Source: Limnohabitans_A sp048020265 (GTDB lineage: Bacteria; Pseudomonadota; Gammaproteobacteria; Burkholderiales; Burkholderiaceae_C). From it: a stretch of 64,000 nucleotides of DNA. Location: NCBI RefSeq assembly GCF_048020265.1, contig NZ_CP171843.1:2542001-2606000 (forward strand). Reading direction: 5' to 3'. Under the pieces are notes generated by a model. The model was not told the DNA's origin, did no database searches, and saw only the letters and a list, made by a program, of their open reading frames with translations. The translations under genes were made by a program, and so were the position numbers. Position 1 is the first letter of the stretch, and every line of letters begins with the position of its first letter. Shown piece by piece: positions 35,444-43,700 of the stretch.

Positions 35444-36181
35444 CTAGGGCTTGTGTGAAGAGTGGCGTGCGTCTCGCACACCTTGACGGATCTCTTGCAC
35501 CGTGGCCAGCCACTCGCGAAACTGGTGGGCCTGCATTTTGAGCTGGTAGTCCAACTCGGCCATCTGCTCTTGCATCAGTCCGCTGAGCTGGCTGTCCAAG
35601 GTGGCCTCGGGCAAGGACAGGTAGGCCTCGCTTTCGCTACCGTCGCGCTGGACCGTGGCCCCGGCATGACGGGCAATTTTGAGCATGGCCACGTTCTCGC
35701 TCAAAGCGTGGATGAAAATCATGCTCACCCCCTCGTTTCGGGCATGCATCACGGCATGATTGAAAAGACGGACACCCAAGCCTTTGCCGCGCTGATGGGA
35801 GGAGACCGACACACCGAATTCAGCGCAAGTGGCCCACTGAGGATCGACCGAAAACGCCAAATGCGCCATGGCCACCAGCTCCAAACGACGGTTGAAAACC
35901 CCAAAAATTTCGTCACGCTTGAAATTCAAGCCTTCGACATATCGCGCAATTTGTTCGTCTGTGGCCGGATAACCGAAACGCAAATAACGGTCTTCCGGCT
36001 TCAGATTCAGCAAATGCTTCAGGATGCGTGGCTTGTGGCGGGGAGACAAGGTACGGATCGGTATCCACCCCCCGCCCAACGCCGTCTTCGCCCCTGCACC
36101 CGCTCCCGTGGGGACAGCCGAAACCCAGCGCCGCCAAAGTTGCCGCCAGAATCCAAAAGAGGGGTTGGGTTTTGAGTTCAT
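35444..36181 (-). CDS. GNAT-family N-acetyltransferase
   Basis: A 245-residue protein from the ATG at 36181 (MNSKPNPSFGFW). A GNAT fold covers about residues 45-185; the acetyl-CoA loop is SSHQRGKGLGVRLFNHAV (Q/RxxGxG/A pattern). A C-terminal helical extension (about residues 195-240) is likely a coiled coil. The frame is open 49 codons further upstream (to 36328) but without similarity, so the inner ATG is preferred although no good ribosome site is seen. The acceptor substrate is unknown. It is divergent from fadD, with 171 nt between starts. Confidence 0.75.
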   Translation of the reverse strand: MNSKPNPSFGFWRQLWRRWVSAVPTGAGAGAKTALGGGWIPIRTLSPRHKPRILKHLLNLKPEDRYLRFGYPATDEQIARYVEGLNFKRDEIFGVFNRRLELVAMAHLAFSVDPQWATCAEFGVSVSSHQRGKGLGVRLFNHAVMHARNEGVSMIFIHALSENVAMLKIARHAGATVQRDGSESEAYLSLPEATLDSQLSGLMQEQMAELDYQLKMQAHQFREWLATVQEIRQGVRDARHSSHKP

Positions 36182-36352
36182 TCGAATTACGGGTTTCCCC
36201 TCATTCTGCACCCAACGCCCTGGCCTTGTCAGCGGCCCCCTTTTGCCATGCCCTTTGTCGCGTGTGGGACCCGCACAGGCCTCACTCAGGAATTGCCCGA
36301 TCACACTTTCACGCGCAGTTGGCCACAATCAGCGCATCAAGGAGAGCAAACG

Positions 36353-38038
36353 ATGGAACGTATCTGGCTGAAGAATTACCCCCCCGGTGTCCCGCACGAC
36401 ATTGACCCCCAGCAGTACAGCAGCTTGACGGACTTGCTGGAGCGGGCATTTCGGGAGCACGGCAACAGCCCCTTTTCGGTCTGCATGGACCGCTGGATGA
36501 GCTACAAGGAGCTGGACGAACTCTCCAAAGCCTTGGGTGCGTGGCTACAAGCCAAGGGCCTGCCTGCTGGTAGTCGCGTGGCCATCATGCTGCCCAACTT
36601 GCCGCAGTTTGCCGTGACCATGGCCGCTGTCTTGCGCGCCGGCTACACCTGTGTGAACGTGAACCCCTTGTACACCGCACGCGAGCTGCAGCACCAACTC
36701 AAGGACTCGGGTGCCACCAGCATTGTCATTTTGGAAAACTTCGCCGCAACGTTGCAGGACGTGATCGAGCACACCAGCGTGCAGCATGTGGTGGTGGCCT
36801 CCATTGGCGACTTGTTGGGCCCTTGGTATGGGCGCTGGATGACTTTTGCCGTTCGCCACCTGGCCAAGATGGTGCCCGAATTCGAGTTGCCGCTGACGGG
36901 CGGAAGAACGGCCACACCGTTCAAGAAAGCCATTGCACAAGGCCGACATCTGAACCTGAAGCCCACACCCCAAACCCTGGACGATACGGCGTTTTTGCAG
37001 TACACCGGCGGCACTACGGGTCTGTCCAAGGGCGCGGTGCTCACCCACCGCAACATCGTTGCGGCCATCTTGCAAGCAGAAGGCTGGTTCTCTCCCGCGT
37101 TGGCCAGCATTGGTGACCTGCGCAAAGTCAACAGCATCGCCGCCTTGCCGCTGTACCACATCTTCGCGCTGACGCTGTGCCTGCTGGCGATCCGCCAAGG
37201 CTCGCACCTGACGCTGGTGCCCAACCCGCGTGACTTTGGCAAATTCATCGAAGTGCTCAAGCAGCGCCCGTTCCACATGTTGCCAGGAGTGAACACGCTA
37301 TTCAATGCGCTGATGCAACACCCGATGTTCAAGACCATCGACTTTTCATCCCTCAAGCTCACCCAGGCTGGCGGCATGGCGGCCTCCGAAGGCACGGCCA
37401 AGCATTGGCAAGCAGCCACGGGCAGCGCCATGATCGAAGGCTGGGGCATGAGCGAGACCTGCGCCATCGGCACCAACAACCCCGTGACGCAAACCCATTT
37501 CAGCGGCAACATCGGTCTGCCCCTGCCCAGCATCGACATCGCGATCAAGGACGATACGGGCAACAGCCTGCCCGTGGGCAGTTCTGGCGAAATCTGCATC
37601 CGCGGCCCCAACGTGATGACAGGCTATTACAACCAGCCCGAAGAAAATGCCAAGACCTTCACCGCCGATGGTTTCATGCGCACAGGCGACGTCGGCATCA
37701 TGGACCACGACGGCTTCACGCGGATCGTTGACCGCAAGAAGGACATGATCATCGTGAGCGGCTTCAACGTCTTTCCCAGCGAGCTGGAAAACGTCATTTC
37801 GACCTGCCCTGGGGTGGTGGAGTGCGCCGTGGTCGGCATTGCAGACACCATGCAGGGCGAAACCATCAAGGCATTTGTGGTGCGCAACGACCCCCTGCTG
37901 ACCGAGGAGGCCGTCTCTCGCTTTTGCCAGGAGAACCTGACCGGATACAAGCGCCCCAAGTACATCGAGTTCCGCGATGAACTGCCCAAATCCAACGTAG
38001 GCAAAATCTTGCGCCGCGAATTGCGCAGCCACAAATGA
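36353..38038 (+). CDS. fadD: Long-chain fatty-acid-CoA ligase
   Basis: A 561-residue ANL-superfamily enzyme that activates fatty acids with ATP and CoA. The P-loop-like motif YTGGTTGLSKGAV lies near residue 216, the adenylate motif GWGMSETCAIG near 363, and FMRTGDVG plus the hinge VDRKKDMI near 440-465. The C-terminus has the catalytic lysine region PKSNVGKILRREL. AAGGAG lies 9 nt before the ATG at 36353. Upstream in-frame codons from 36248 are not conserved. An MBL-fold hydrolase follows after 19 nt and is probably co-transcribed. Confidence 0.92.
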   Translation: MERIWLKNYPPGVPHDIDPQQYSSLTDLLERAFREHGNSPFSVCMDRWMSYKELDELSKALGAWLQAKGLPAGSRVAIMLPNLPQFAVTMAAVLRAGYTCVNVNPLYTARELQHQLKDSGATSIVILENFAATLQDVIEHTSVQHVVVASIGDLLGPWYGRWMTFAVRHLAKMVPEFELPLTGGRTATPFKKAIAQGRHLNLKPTPQTLDDTAFLQYTGGTTGLSKGAVLTHRNIVAAILQAEGWFSPALASIGDLRKVNSIAALPLYHIFALTLCLLAIRQGSHLTLVPNPRDFGKFIEVLKQRPFHMLPGVNTLFNALMQHPMFKTIDFSSLKLTQAGGMAASEGTAKHWQAATGSAMIEGWGMSETCAIGTNNPVTQTHFSGNIGLPLPSIDIAIKDDTGNSLPVGSSGEICIRGPNVMTGYYNQPEENAKTFTADGFMRTGDVGIMDHDGFTRIVDRKKDMIIVSGFNVFPSELENVISTCPGVVECAVVGIADTMQGETIKAFVVRNDPLLTEEAVSRFCQENLTGYKRPKYIEFRDELPKSNVGKILRRELRSHK

Positions 38039-38057
38039 ACTGAGTGCGCCGGGCAGC

Positions 38058-38981
38058 ATGAGCTCTTTAATCACCTTACCTGCGGGCGTGACCGTTTTCG
38101 AGCGCGGCTGGTTGTCCGCCAACAATGTGCTGCTGTGCGATGAAGGCAGCGCTACGCTCGTGGACAGCGGCTACGTCTCCCATCAGGCGCAGACGCTGGC
38201 CTTGATTGAACACGGGCTGCAAGGCCGAGCGCTGGACCAACTGGCCAACACGCACCTGCACAGCGACCACTGCGGCGGTAACCAGGCCCTGCAAGCGCGC
38301 TACCCCGCCTTGCAAACCTGGATACCGCCCGGCTCGGCGCCCGATGTTCAAATCTGGCGCGAAGACGCACTCAGCTACAAGCCTACAGGCCAAAACTGCC
38401 CGCCTTTCAAGTTTTCAGGCTTGCTACAACCCGGCAGCAGCCACCGCTGGGCGAACATGGAATGGCAAGTCCACGCCGCCCCCGGACACGACCCGCACTC
38501 GGTCATTTTGTTCGCACCAGAACACCGCATTCTGATGTCGGCCGATGCCCTCTGGCAAAACGGTTTTGGCGTGGTATTTCCCGAGTTGGTAGGCATTGAC
38601 GCTTTCGACGAAGTCGGCCAGACCCTGGACCTGATCGAGCGGCTCCAACCGGCCATCGTCATCCCAGGGCATGGTGCGGTTTTCACAGAAGTGGCGCCCG
38701 CGTTGGTCCTGGCCCGCAGCAAGCTTGAAAGTTTTGTGCGAAATCCCGAACGCCATGCCCGTTATGGCGCCAAGGTCCTGCTCAAGTTCAAACTGCTCGA
38801 GTGGGGGCGAATCTCCAAAGCCGAATTCAGCCAATGGGCCCTGCAAGTGCCCTATGTGAATGACCTGCACCACCGCTTTGGTCAAGGCCACGATGTACAC
38901 ACCTGGCTGGACATGATGCTGGACGAACTGGCGCGAAGTGGCGCCCTGCAGGTGCATGACGGCATCCTGCATGACGCATAA
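38058..38981 (+). CDS. MBL-fold metallo-hydrolase downstream of fadD
   Basis: A 307-residue metallo-beta-lactamase-fold protein. The metal motif THLHSDHCGG has His66, His68, Asp70 and His71; later ligands lie in APGHDPHSVILF, MSADALWQ and IPGHGAVF. It lacks the long extension of the MBL protein at 16903 and belongs to a different subgroup. It follows fadD by 19 nt, suggesting a role in acyl-CoA metabolism such as a thioester or lactone hydrolase, but nothing in the sequence fixes the substrate. Confidence 0.8.
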   Translation: MSSLITLPAGVTVFERGWLSANNVLLCDEGSATLVDSGYVSHQAQTLALIEHGLQGRALDQLANTHLHSDHCGGNQALQARYPALQTWIPPGSAPDVQIWREDALSYKPTGQNCPPFKFSGLLQPGSSHRWANMEWQVHAAPGHDPHSVILFAPEHRILMSADALWQNGFGVVFPELVGIDAFDEVGQTLDLIERLQPAIVIPGHGAVFTEVAPALVLARSKLESFVRNPERHARYGAKVLLKFKLLEWGRISKAEFSQWALQVPYVNDLHHRFGQGHDVHTWLDMMLDELARSGALQVHDGILHDA

Positions 38982-39015
38982 GTCACCCACTTTAAAACCA
39001 ACGAGAATAAAAAGA

Positions 39016-39044
39016 TTGACTTGTATTCGAATTGGAAATAAAAT
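39016..39044 (+). promoter_or_regulatory. Strong sigma-70-type promoter
   Basis: TTGACT (39016-39021), a 17-nt spacer and TAAAAT (39039-39044) match five of six consensus bases in each box. Transcription would begin near 39051 and run 424 nt to the RRM gene start. It may serve the RRM gene, a separate small RNA, or both. Confidence 0.7.
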
Positions 39045-39181
39045 CAAGTTTGTAGGAATTGATAAACCTGCAAACAGCGTCCCTCACTTGAATACGCTGA
39101 ACTGAGTCGATTCACATCGAACACCATGTCCTGTTGAGCTGCAGGGCATTTATTTTTCTCACAGCTCTGCGAGGCCCTTGG

Positions 39182-39301
39182 ATGGCTCGCGATTTGATTG
39201 ACTTTGATTTTTTCTTCTCTGACTCCCTTGGGCTCACACGTCACTTTGCCCACGACACTCTCCTTCAGGCCGGAGTGCACCTTCACACGACAACAAGCTA
39301 A
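39182..39301 (+). CDS. Possible 39-residue leader peptide upstream of the RRM gene
   Basis: An ATG at 39182 with GAGG about 7 nt upstream opens a frame of 39 residues starting MARDLIDFDFFFSDS and ending HLHTTTS with a TAA. The stop is followed within 3 nt by the stem-loop at 39304-39323. It lies inside the predicted transcript from 39051. It has no recognisable family and codon bias is not diagnostic, so it is only a candidate. Confidence 0.2.
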   Translation: MARDLIDFDFFFSDSLGLTRHFAHDTLLQAGVHLHTTTS

Positions 39302-39474
39302 CCGCGTCATTGAGATGACGCGCGCCTGGCTTCAAGCCGCGCCATCACCCCAACAAATGTGCTGAAGCCGTCAGGCCATGCACTTTTCCCGGCGGAATCC
39401 ATCCAGAAACTGCCATTTCCTGCTTGCAGGGTTTGTTTCCAAACCTGCACGCCACCTCTCTGAAAGGCTCAACC

Positions 39475-39768
39475 ATGAGCAGCAAAATTTACGTGGGCAA
39501 CCTGCCCTACACCATCGACGACGCCAGCCTGCGTCAAAACTTTTCTGAATTTGGCGGCGTTCTGTCGGCCAAAGTCATGATGGACCGCGACACAGGCCGC
39601 TCCAAAGGTTTTGCCTTTGTTGAAATGTCCAGCGCCGAGGAAGCCCAAGCCGCAATCACTGGCCTGAACGGCATGTCGGTCAGCGGCCGCTCTATCGTGG
39701 TGAACATTTCCAAGCCAAAAGAGCCAAGCACTGGCTATGGCAGCGGTTACCGCGATACACGCAACTGA
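39475..39768 (+). CDS. Small RRM-type RNA-binding protein
   Basis: A 97-residue protein that is almost entirely one RNA-recognition motif. RNP2 is IYVGNL (residues 5-10) and RNP1 is KGFAFVEM (44-51), with the aromatic residues that stack on RNA. A short Gly/Ser/Tyr tail (STGYGSGYRDTRN) follows. The ATG at 39475 is preceded by AAAGG. Such single-RRM proteins occur in cyanobacteria and many beta- and gammaproteobacteria and are often cold-responsive; the cold link here is inference. An intrinsic terminator follows at 39787. Confidence 0.9.
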   Translation: MSSKIYVGNLPYTIDDASLRQNFSEFGGVLSAKVMMDRDTGRSKGFAFVEMSSAEEAQAAITGLNGMSVSGRSIVVNISKPKEPSTGYGSGYRDTRN

Positions 39769-39786
39769 TCTTTCAGCTGCATCTAC

Positions 39787-39814
39787 AAAGCCGCTTTCGA
39801 GCGGCTTTTTCTTT
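39787..39814 (+). terminator. Rho-independent terminator of the RRM gene
   Basis: AAAGCCGCT (39787-39795), loop TTCG and AGCGGCTTT (39800-39808) form a 9-bp stem followed by TTCTTT. It begins 19 nt after the RRM stop codon. Confidence 0.92.
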
Positions 39815-39910
39815 GGCGCTTGCGCCATATCCCAAACCGCAGACGCCATCAGCCCAGCCTTTACCCGGTGTAGACAGGGTTGGCATCACCCGTGCGAAAC
39901 TGAGCCCACA

Positions 39911-39947
39911 AAGTAAAACACCGCAAGCACTTGCGTACTTGCGGTGT
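39911..39947 (-). terminator. Rho-independent terminator of tRNA-Phe
   Basis: On the minus strand ACACCGCAAG (39947-39938) pairs with CTTGCGGTGT (39927-39918) across a 10-nt loop, followed by TTTACTTT. It lies 5 nt beyond the CCA end of tRNA-Phe. Confidence 0.88.
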
Positions 39948-39952
39948 AGAAC

Positions 39953-40028
39953 TGGTGGCCTGGGACGGAATCGAACCATCGACACGCGGATTTTCAATCC
40001 GCTGCTCTACCAACTGAGCTACCGGGCC
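39953..40028 (-). tRNA. tRNA-Phe (GAA)
   Basis: A 76-nt cloverleaf with encoded CCA. The anticodon stem GCGGA/UCCGC holds the loop UU-GAA-AA; the D arm is GCUC/GAGC and the T arm GAUGG-UUCGAUU-CCGUC. The acceptor stem GGCCCGG/CCAGGCC has a C5-A68 mismatch. The gene stands alone with its own promoter and terminator. Confidence 0.95.
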
Positions 40029-40037
40029 AGAATTGAA

Positions 40038-40046
40038 ATTATAGCA
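40038..40046 (-). promoter_or_regulatory. Extended -10 promoter of tRNA-Phe
   Basis: On the minus strand TGC-TATAAT (40046-40038) is a perfect -10 with the TGn extension. A start near 40031 would lie 3 nt before the tRNA. No good -35 is seen, which the extended -10 can compensate for. Confidence 0.7.
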
Positions 40047-40082
40047 GAGCCAAGGTCGCCTTTTTGCAGAAGTCGAGGCAAA

Positions 40083-40742
40083 TCAACCGAGACGCTTGCT
40101 TCGGGACAAATCCACCCCCAACTGCTTGAGCTTTCTGTAGAGGTGCGTGCGTTCAAGACCGGTCTTCTCGGCCACTTTGGTCATTGAGCCGGCTTCATGG
40201 GCGAGATGGAATTCAAAGTAAGCTTTCTCAAACGCATCACGGGCTTCGCGCAGTGGACGATCAAGGTCAAAAGTTTGCTGCACGGCCAGTGCCGCGCTGA
40301 TCACTTCCCCATGTGCCAGGGTAGATGACAACAGCGCAGTGTGGGATGCGGAAGCAGAAACGATAGCCTGTTTCACTTGGTCACGTGCCAACCCCTGTTC
40401 CACAGCGGTCAACAGTTTTTGCAAGGTGATCGGTTTTTCAAGAAAAGCGTGTGCACCAATCTTGACGGCATCAACGGCCGTATCAATGGTGGCGTGTCCG
40501 CTCATCATGATGACGGGCATATTAAGCAGGCCCGCAGTGGCCCACTCCTTCAAGAGGCTGACGCCATCGGTATCGGGCATCCAAATGTCCAACAACACCA
40601 GATCGGGGCGCATGCGCAAACGCGCTTCACGTGCCATGGCTGCATTTTCAGCGAGTTCGACTTGGTGCCCCTCGTCGAACAGGATTTCTGAGAGCAGGTC
40701 ACGTATGCCCAGCTCGTCGTCAACCACCAAAATATTTGCCAT
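40083..40742 (-). CDS. ntrX: NtrX-like response regulator lacking the AAA+ domain
   Basis: A 219-residue response regulator: receiver domain at 1-120 with the acidic pocket VVDDE, phospho-acceptor Asp52 (LLDIWMPDTDG) and Lys103 (FLEKP), then a linker, then a Fis-type HTH near 185-215 (MTKVAEKTGLERTHLYRKLKQLGV-like; key residues THLYRKL). The sigma-54 AAA+ domain of classical NtrX (about 240 residues) is absent. The gene lies 20 nt after ntrY, its evident partner kinase. The ATG at 40742 was chosen; a TTG 24 nt upstream is unlikely. The symbol reflects partner and receiver type only. Confidence 0.82.
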   Translation of the reverse strand: MANILVVDDELGIRDLLSEILFDEGHQVELAENAAMAREARLRMRPDLVLLDIWMPDTDGVSLLKEWATAGLLNMPVIMMSGHATIDTAVDAVKIGAHAFLEKPITLQKLLTAVEQGLARDQVKQAIVSASASHTALLSSTLAHGEVISAALAVQQTFDLDRPLREARDAFEKAYFEFHLAHEAGSMTKVAEKTGLERTHLYRKLKQLGVDLSRSKRLG

Positions 40743-40762
40743 AGCGTCTGTCTTGTCTCTGT

Positions 40763-43060
40763 TCAATGGGTGAACTGATGTGTGCTGCTCACCGTAGATT
40801 CCAGTGCGAATGATAACGAGACTTGCGCACCTTTGATCTCACCATCTTGCATCACATTGCCAAGTTCAATTTTGGCAACGTGTTCGTCGGCGATTTTCTT
40901 CACCACCGCCAAGCCTAAACCCGTGCCTTTGGCTTTGGTCGTGACATAAGGCTCGAAGGCACGCTTGAGGATGTTGGGCTCAAAACCGGAACCTGTATCG
41001 GTCACAGTCAAACGAACTCGGTTGCGCGAAGCGTTCCACTCGGTGCGCAGACCCACATGAGCACCCTGCGGCACCACGCCTTTGATCTCGCAAGCGTCTT
41101 GTGCATTTTGAAGCAGGTTGTGAATCACCTGCCTGAGCTGCTGTTCGTCACCCAAAATCGGAGGACATGCGGGGTCGAGCGACGTGACCACTGGCGCACG
41201 CGGAATTTGATCAGCAGGCTCGTTGGCATACAAAACCATCAAATCAGAAATCAGGGTGTTGAGCTGCACAGGCTTCAGATCAGCCGAGGGCAAGCGGGCG
41301 TAATCACGAAACTCGTTGACAAGCCGCTTCATCGCGTCCACCTGGTCCACGATGGTTTTGACCGATTTGTGGAGCACCGCATCGTCCTGGGCATCGAGTT
41401 TGCCCACCAGTTTGCGCTGCAGTCTCTCTGCAGACAGCTGTATCGGGGTCAGCGGATTTTTGATCTCGTGGGCCAAACGTCTGGCCACCTCCCCCCAAGC
41501 TTGCGCACGCTCTGCGGAAACGATTTCAGAAATATCGTCAAACACCAAGAGGCGCATACCGTCTGGCAACACGGCGCCGCGGGCCAACAAGGTCACAGCA
41601 GTTTCGGTCAAGCCCTGGCCTGTCGTATGAATCTCAAACGATTTTTGCCAATGGTCCAGCTCGTGTGCATCTTTGTCCAAGCGCAGCGTGGCAAATTGTT
41701 CGGCCACACCTTGTGCAAAACTTTCCAACCCGGGCAAATTTGGCAAAGGCAAGCCCTGGTGTGCCGCCACAGGCACACGCAAGATGCGTGTCGCTCCGGG
41801 GTTGGCCGACTGGATCACGCCTTGCGCGTCCAACACCATGACGCCAGCCGTCAAATTGTCGAGGATGGTTTGCAAGTTCCCACGCGCCGTGTCCAGCTGC
41901 ACCAGACTGCGCTGCACATGGGTTCGGGCATCCAGCAGCTGTTGCGTCATATCTGCAAAAGAGCGGGTCAAGCCCCCCAGTTCATCTTTACCCTGCAAGG
42001 CCAGCTTAGGCGTCAAATCGCCAGAAGCCACCTGACGCATACCATGCGCAAGCAAGAGCAACGGTCGCGCCAACTGGTTACCCAGAACGACTGCCAGCAA
42101 GATGGCACCGAGCACCGCCAAAAACAAACTGAGCGTCAACGTACCGATGTACATCCGTCGCAAGCCATCGCGTGCCAGGGCTCGCTCTTGGTACTCGCGA
42201 TAGGCTGCTTGCACTTCCAGTGCGTTGTTCACCAAAGTTGGCGGCAAGTCTTGCGTCACTTGCAGCAGGCGTCGGCCTTCGTCAAATGCCAGGCCTGACT
42301 GGGGCAGTAAGACCAGCGCCGTGATGCGGCCTTTATCACCTCCGGAAATGGCTTCATCAAAACCTTCCACCCATTCGACGCTACCCTTTTGACGAGCCAC
42401 TTTAAGCTGTTGCAGAGGGGGGCGCTCTGGGCGAATTTGAAATCGGGATTGTCCGGCGCTGGCCACCATGCGTCCACTGGACGTCCAGAGCACCACATCA
42501 CTGACACCGATTTGTTCCCGGATTTTTTCCAAGGCGATACCGGCACTCACATCGGGCACATCGCTCAATTGCGTTGCAGCGACACGCGCTTGTTTGGACA
42601 GATCGGTGCTCAGTGTGTCGAGCGTGGCGCGTCCCAGGTTAAGACCGGCCACCAACGCCGCCTCGACCTTCACGTCAAACCAGCTTTCGATTGATCGCGA
42701 GACAAACTGGTAAGACACCACGTAAATCAGCACACCGGGGATCACACCCACCAAAGCAAAAATACCCGCGAGCTTGACCAGCAAGCGAGAGCCGAATTGG
42801 CCACGCCGCAGTCGCAGCAACAATTTGACCGCGCCCCACAAGATGGTGATCAGCAAGCCACTGGCCACCACGGCATTGATCAGCGCCAACCACTCGTAAT
42901 TCTGGTTGTACCTTTCGCGGTTACCTGTGGCCTGGGTCATCAACACCAGCAAACCCAAACCAATCACCACCATTGCCAATGCGCCCAAGCCAAGCAACCA
43001 ACGGCTGGTTCGCGAGGCCCGCTGAGCATGCTTGCTAGACCGATTGATCGACAGCCCCAT
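40763..43060 (-). CDS. ntrY: NtrY-type sensor histidine kinase
   Basis: A 765-residue membrane histidine kinase. N-terminal hydrophobic segments cover about residues 22-110, an extracytoplasmic region reaches about residue 295, and another membrane helix near 300-325 is followed by HAMP. A PAS domain lies near 390-490. The H-box is AHEIKNPLTPIQLSAERL, with His531 phosphorylated. The ATP-binding part has NLLQNAQDA, VTDTGSGF and GTGLGLAVVKKI. This is the NtrY layout, linked to nitrogen or redox/envelope responses in other proteobacteria. It starts one base after the DUF4390 gene stop. Confidence 0.88.
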   Translation of the reverse strand: MGLSINRSSKHAQRASRTSRWLLGLGALAMVVIGLGLLVLMTQATGNRERYNQNYEWLALINAVVASGLLITILWGAVKLLLRLRRGQFGSRLLVKLAGIFALVGVIPGVLIYVVSYQFVSRSIESWFDVKVEAALVAGLNLGRATLDTLSTDLSKQARVAATQLSDVPDVSAGIALEKIREQIGVSDVVLWTSSGRMVASAGQSRFQIRPERPPLQQLKVARQKGSVEWVEGFDEAISGGDKGRITALVLLPQSGLAFDEGRRLLQVTQDLPPTLVNNALEVQAAYREYQERALARDGLRRMYIGTLTLSLFLAVLGAILLAVVLGNQLARPLLLLAHGMRQVASGDLTPKLALQGKDELGGLTRSFADMTQQLLDARTHVQRSLVQLDTARGNLQTILDNLTAGVMVLDAQGVIQSANPGATRILRVPVAAHQGLPLPNLPGLESFAQGVAEQFATLRLDKDAHELDHWQKSFEIHTTGQGLTETAVTLLARGAVLPDGMRLLVFDDISEIVSAERAQAWGEVARRLAHEIKNPLTPIQLSAERLQRKLVGKLDAQDDAVLHKSVKTIVDQVDAMKRLVNEFRDYARLPSADLKPVQLNTLISDLMVLYANEPADQIPRAPVVTSLDPACPPILGDEQQLRQVIHNLLQNAQDACEIKGVVPQGAHVGLRTEWNASRNRVRLTVTDTGSGFEPNILKRAFEPYVTTKAKGTGLGLAVVKKIADEHVAKIELGNVMQDGEIKGAQVSLSFALESTVSSTHQFTH

Positions 43061-43061
43061 C

Positions 43062-43700
43062 TCAGCGCACCATGTCAGCGGTCAGGCGCATCTGCCGCGC
43101 CACGGACAAAGTCCATTCGGTCTGATTGCCTGCTGCGATCTGAAAAGGTCGCGGCAGTTGCGACATGTCCAGCCGGAAACGGTAGGTCATGTATTGCCGC
43201 GCCTCCACGTCCAGATCGGCCATGTCCGCCACTTTCCAACCCGATTGGCGCCGAATCACGTCCAAAGCTTCGGGCAAAGTCTCGAAATTTTGTGAAATGC
43301 TGCCCGCCAAGCCTGTGCCGGAAATCGGCTCGTTCGAGACGTTCAAGCGCCAACGGCGTGTCAGGGGTTGAAAAGCGAGCCGGTAGTAGCGCGTGGCCGC
43401 ACCCACTTTACGGTCATACCAATACCAACGGTCCCGCAAAACCTCAGCCTCGGCGACAAAATGAACCGCCAGCCCCTTGACCAGCGCATCTTCTACCGCT
43501 GGACCCAGCTCGAGTTTGAGTTGCGCCGTCAGGTACAGCGCAGCATCGCGCCTCTCGGGACGCAACTCGGTCAGTTCCACCGTGGAGGTTTGGGCCAAGA
43601 CTGAAGACGCAGCAAACAGCCAGGCCGCCAGGACGCAGCCACCCCGACGCCAGAGCTCAGCCCAGGCGCTTTTCCAGCAATGCGTAATAAAACCCGTCAT
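43062..43700 (-). CDS. DUF4390-family exported protein
   Basis: A 212-residue protein with an N-terminal hydrophobic segment (GGCVLAAWLFAASSVLAQ) that looks like a signal peptide with cleavage after VLA. The mature part is beta-rich with many aromatic residues (RDRWYWYDRKVG, RWRLNVSNEP) and fits DUF4390. Members are regularly found between rsmB and ntrY in betaproteobacteria, so a sensory or envelope accessory role for NtrY is plausible but unproven. The ATG at 43700 (MTGFITHCW) overlaps the rsmB 3' end by 44 nt; the frame is open 12 codons further. Confidence 0.8.
   Translation of the reverse strand: MTGFITHCWKSAWAELWRRGGCVLAAWLFAASSVLAQTSTVELTELRPERRDAALYLTAQLKLELGPAVEDALVKGLAVHFVAEAEVLRDRWYWYDRKVGAATRYYRLAFQPLTRRWRLNVSNEPISGTGLAGSISQNFETLPEALDVIRRQSGWKVADMADLDVEARQYMTYRFRLDMSQLPRPFQIAAGNQTEWTLSVARQMRLTADMVR

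Larger units (their letters stand above)
38982..39474. other. 493-nt intergenic region: strong promoter and long leader of the RRM gene
   Basis: This stretch has no convincing conserved gene. It is visibly richer in A and T at its left end than its surroundings. It contains the promoter at 39016-39044, a possible 39-residue reading frame at 39182-39301, and a perfect 8-bp stem with a TGAG loop (CGCGTCAT/ATGACGCG) at 39304-39323 right behind that frame. No uridine-rich terminator follows the stem. A minus-strand frame of 88 codons (39044-39310) also exists but overlaps the promoter. Confidence 0.6.

Noticed and set aside
39044..39310. An 88-codon minus-strand frame in the leader of the RRM gene
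   Set aside because: It starts with ATG and its Lys/Glu/Cys composition looks protein-like. However, it has no ribosome site, its third-position GC is far below that of neighbours, and its stop overlaps the -10 of a strong opposing promoter. I left it out pending homology evidence.
39304..39323. Stem-loop as a terminator
   Set aside because: The 8-bp stem is perfect, but neither strand has a uridine run after it, so termination is not supported.
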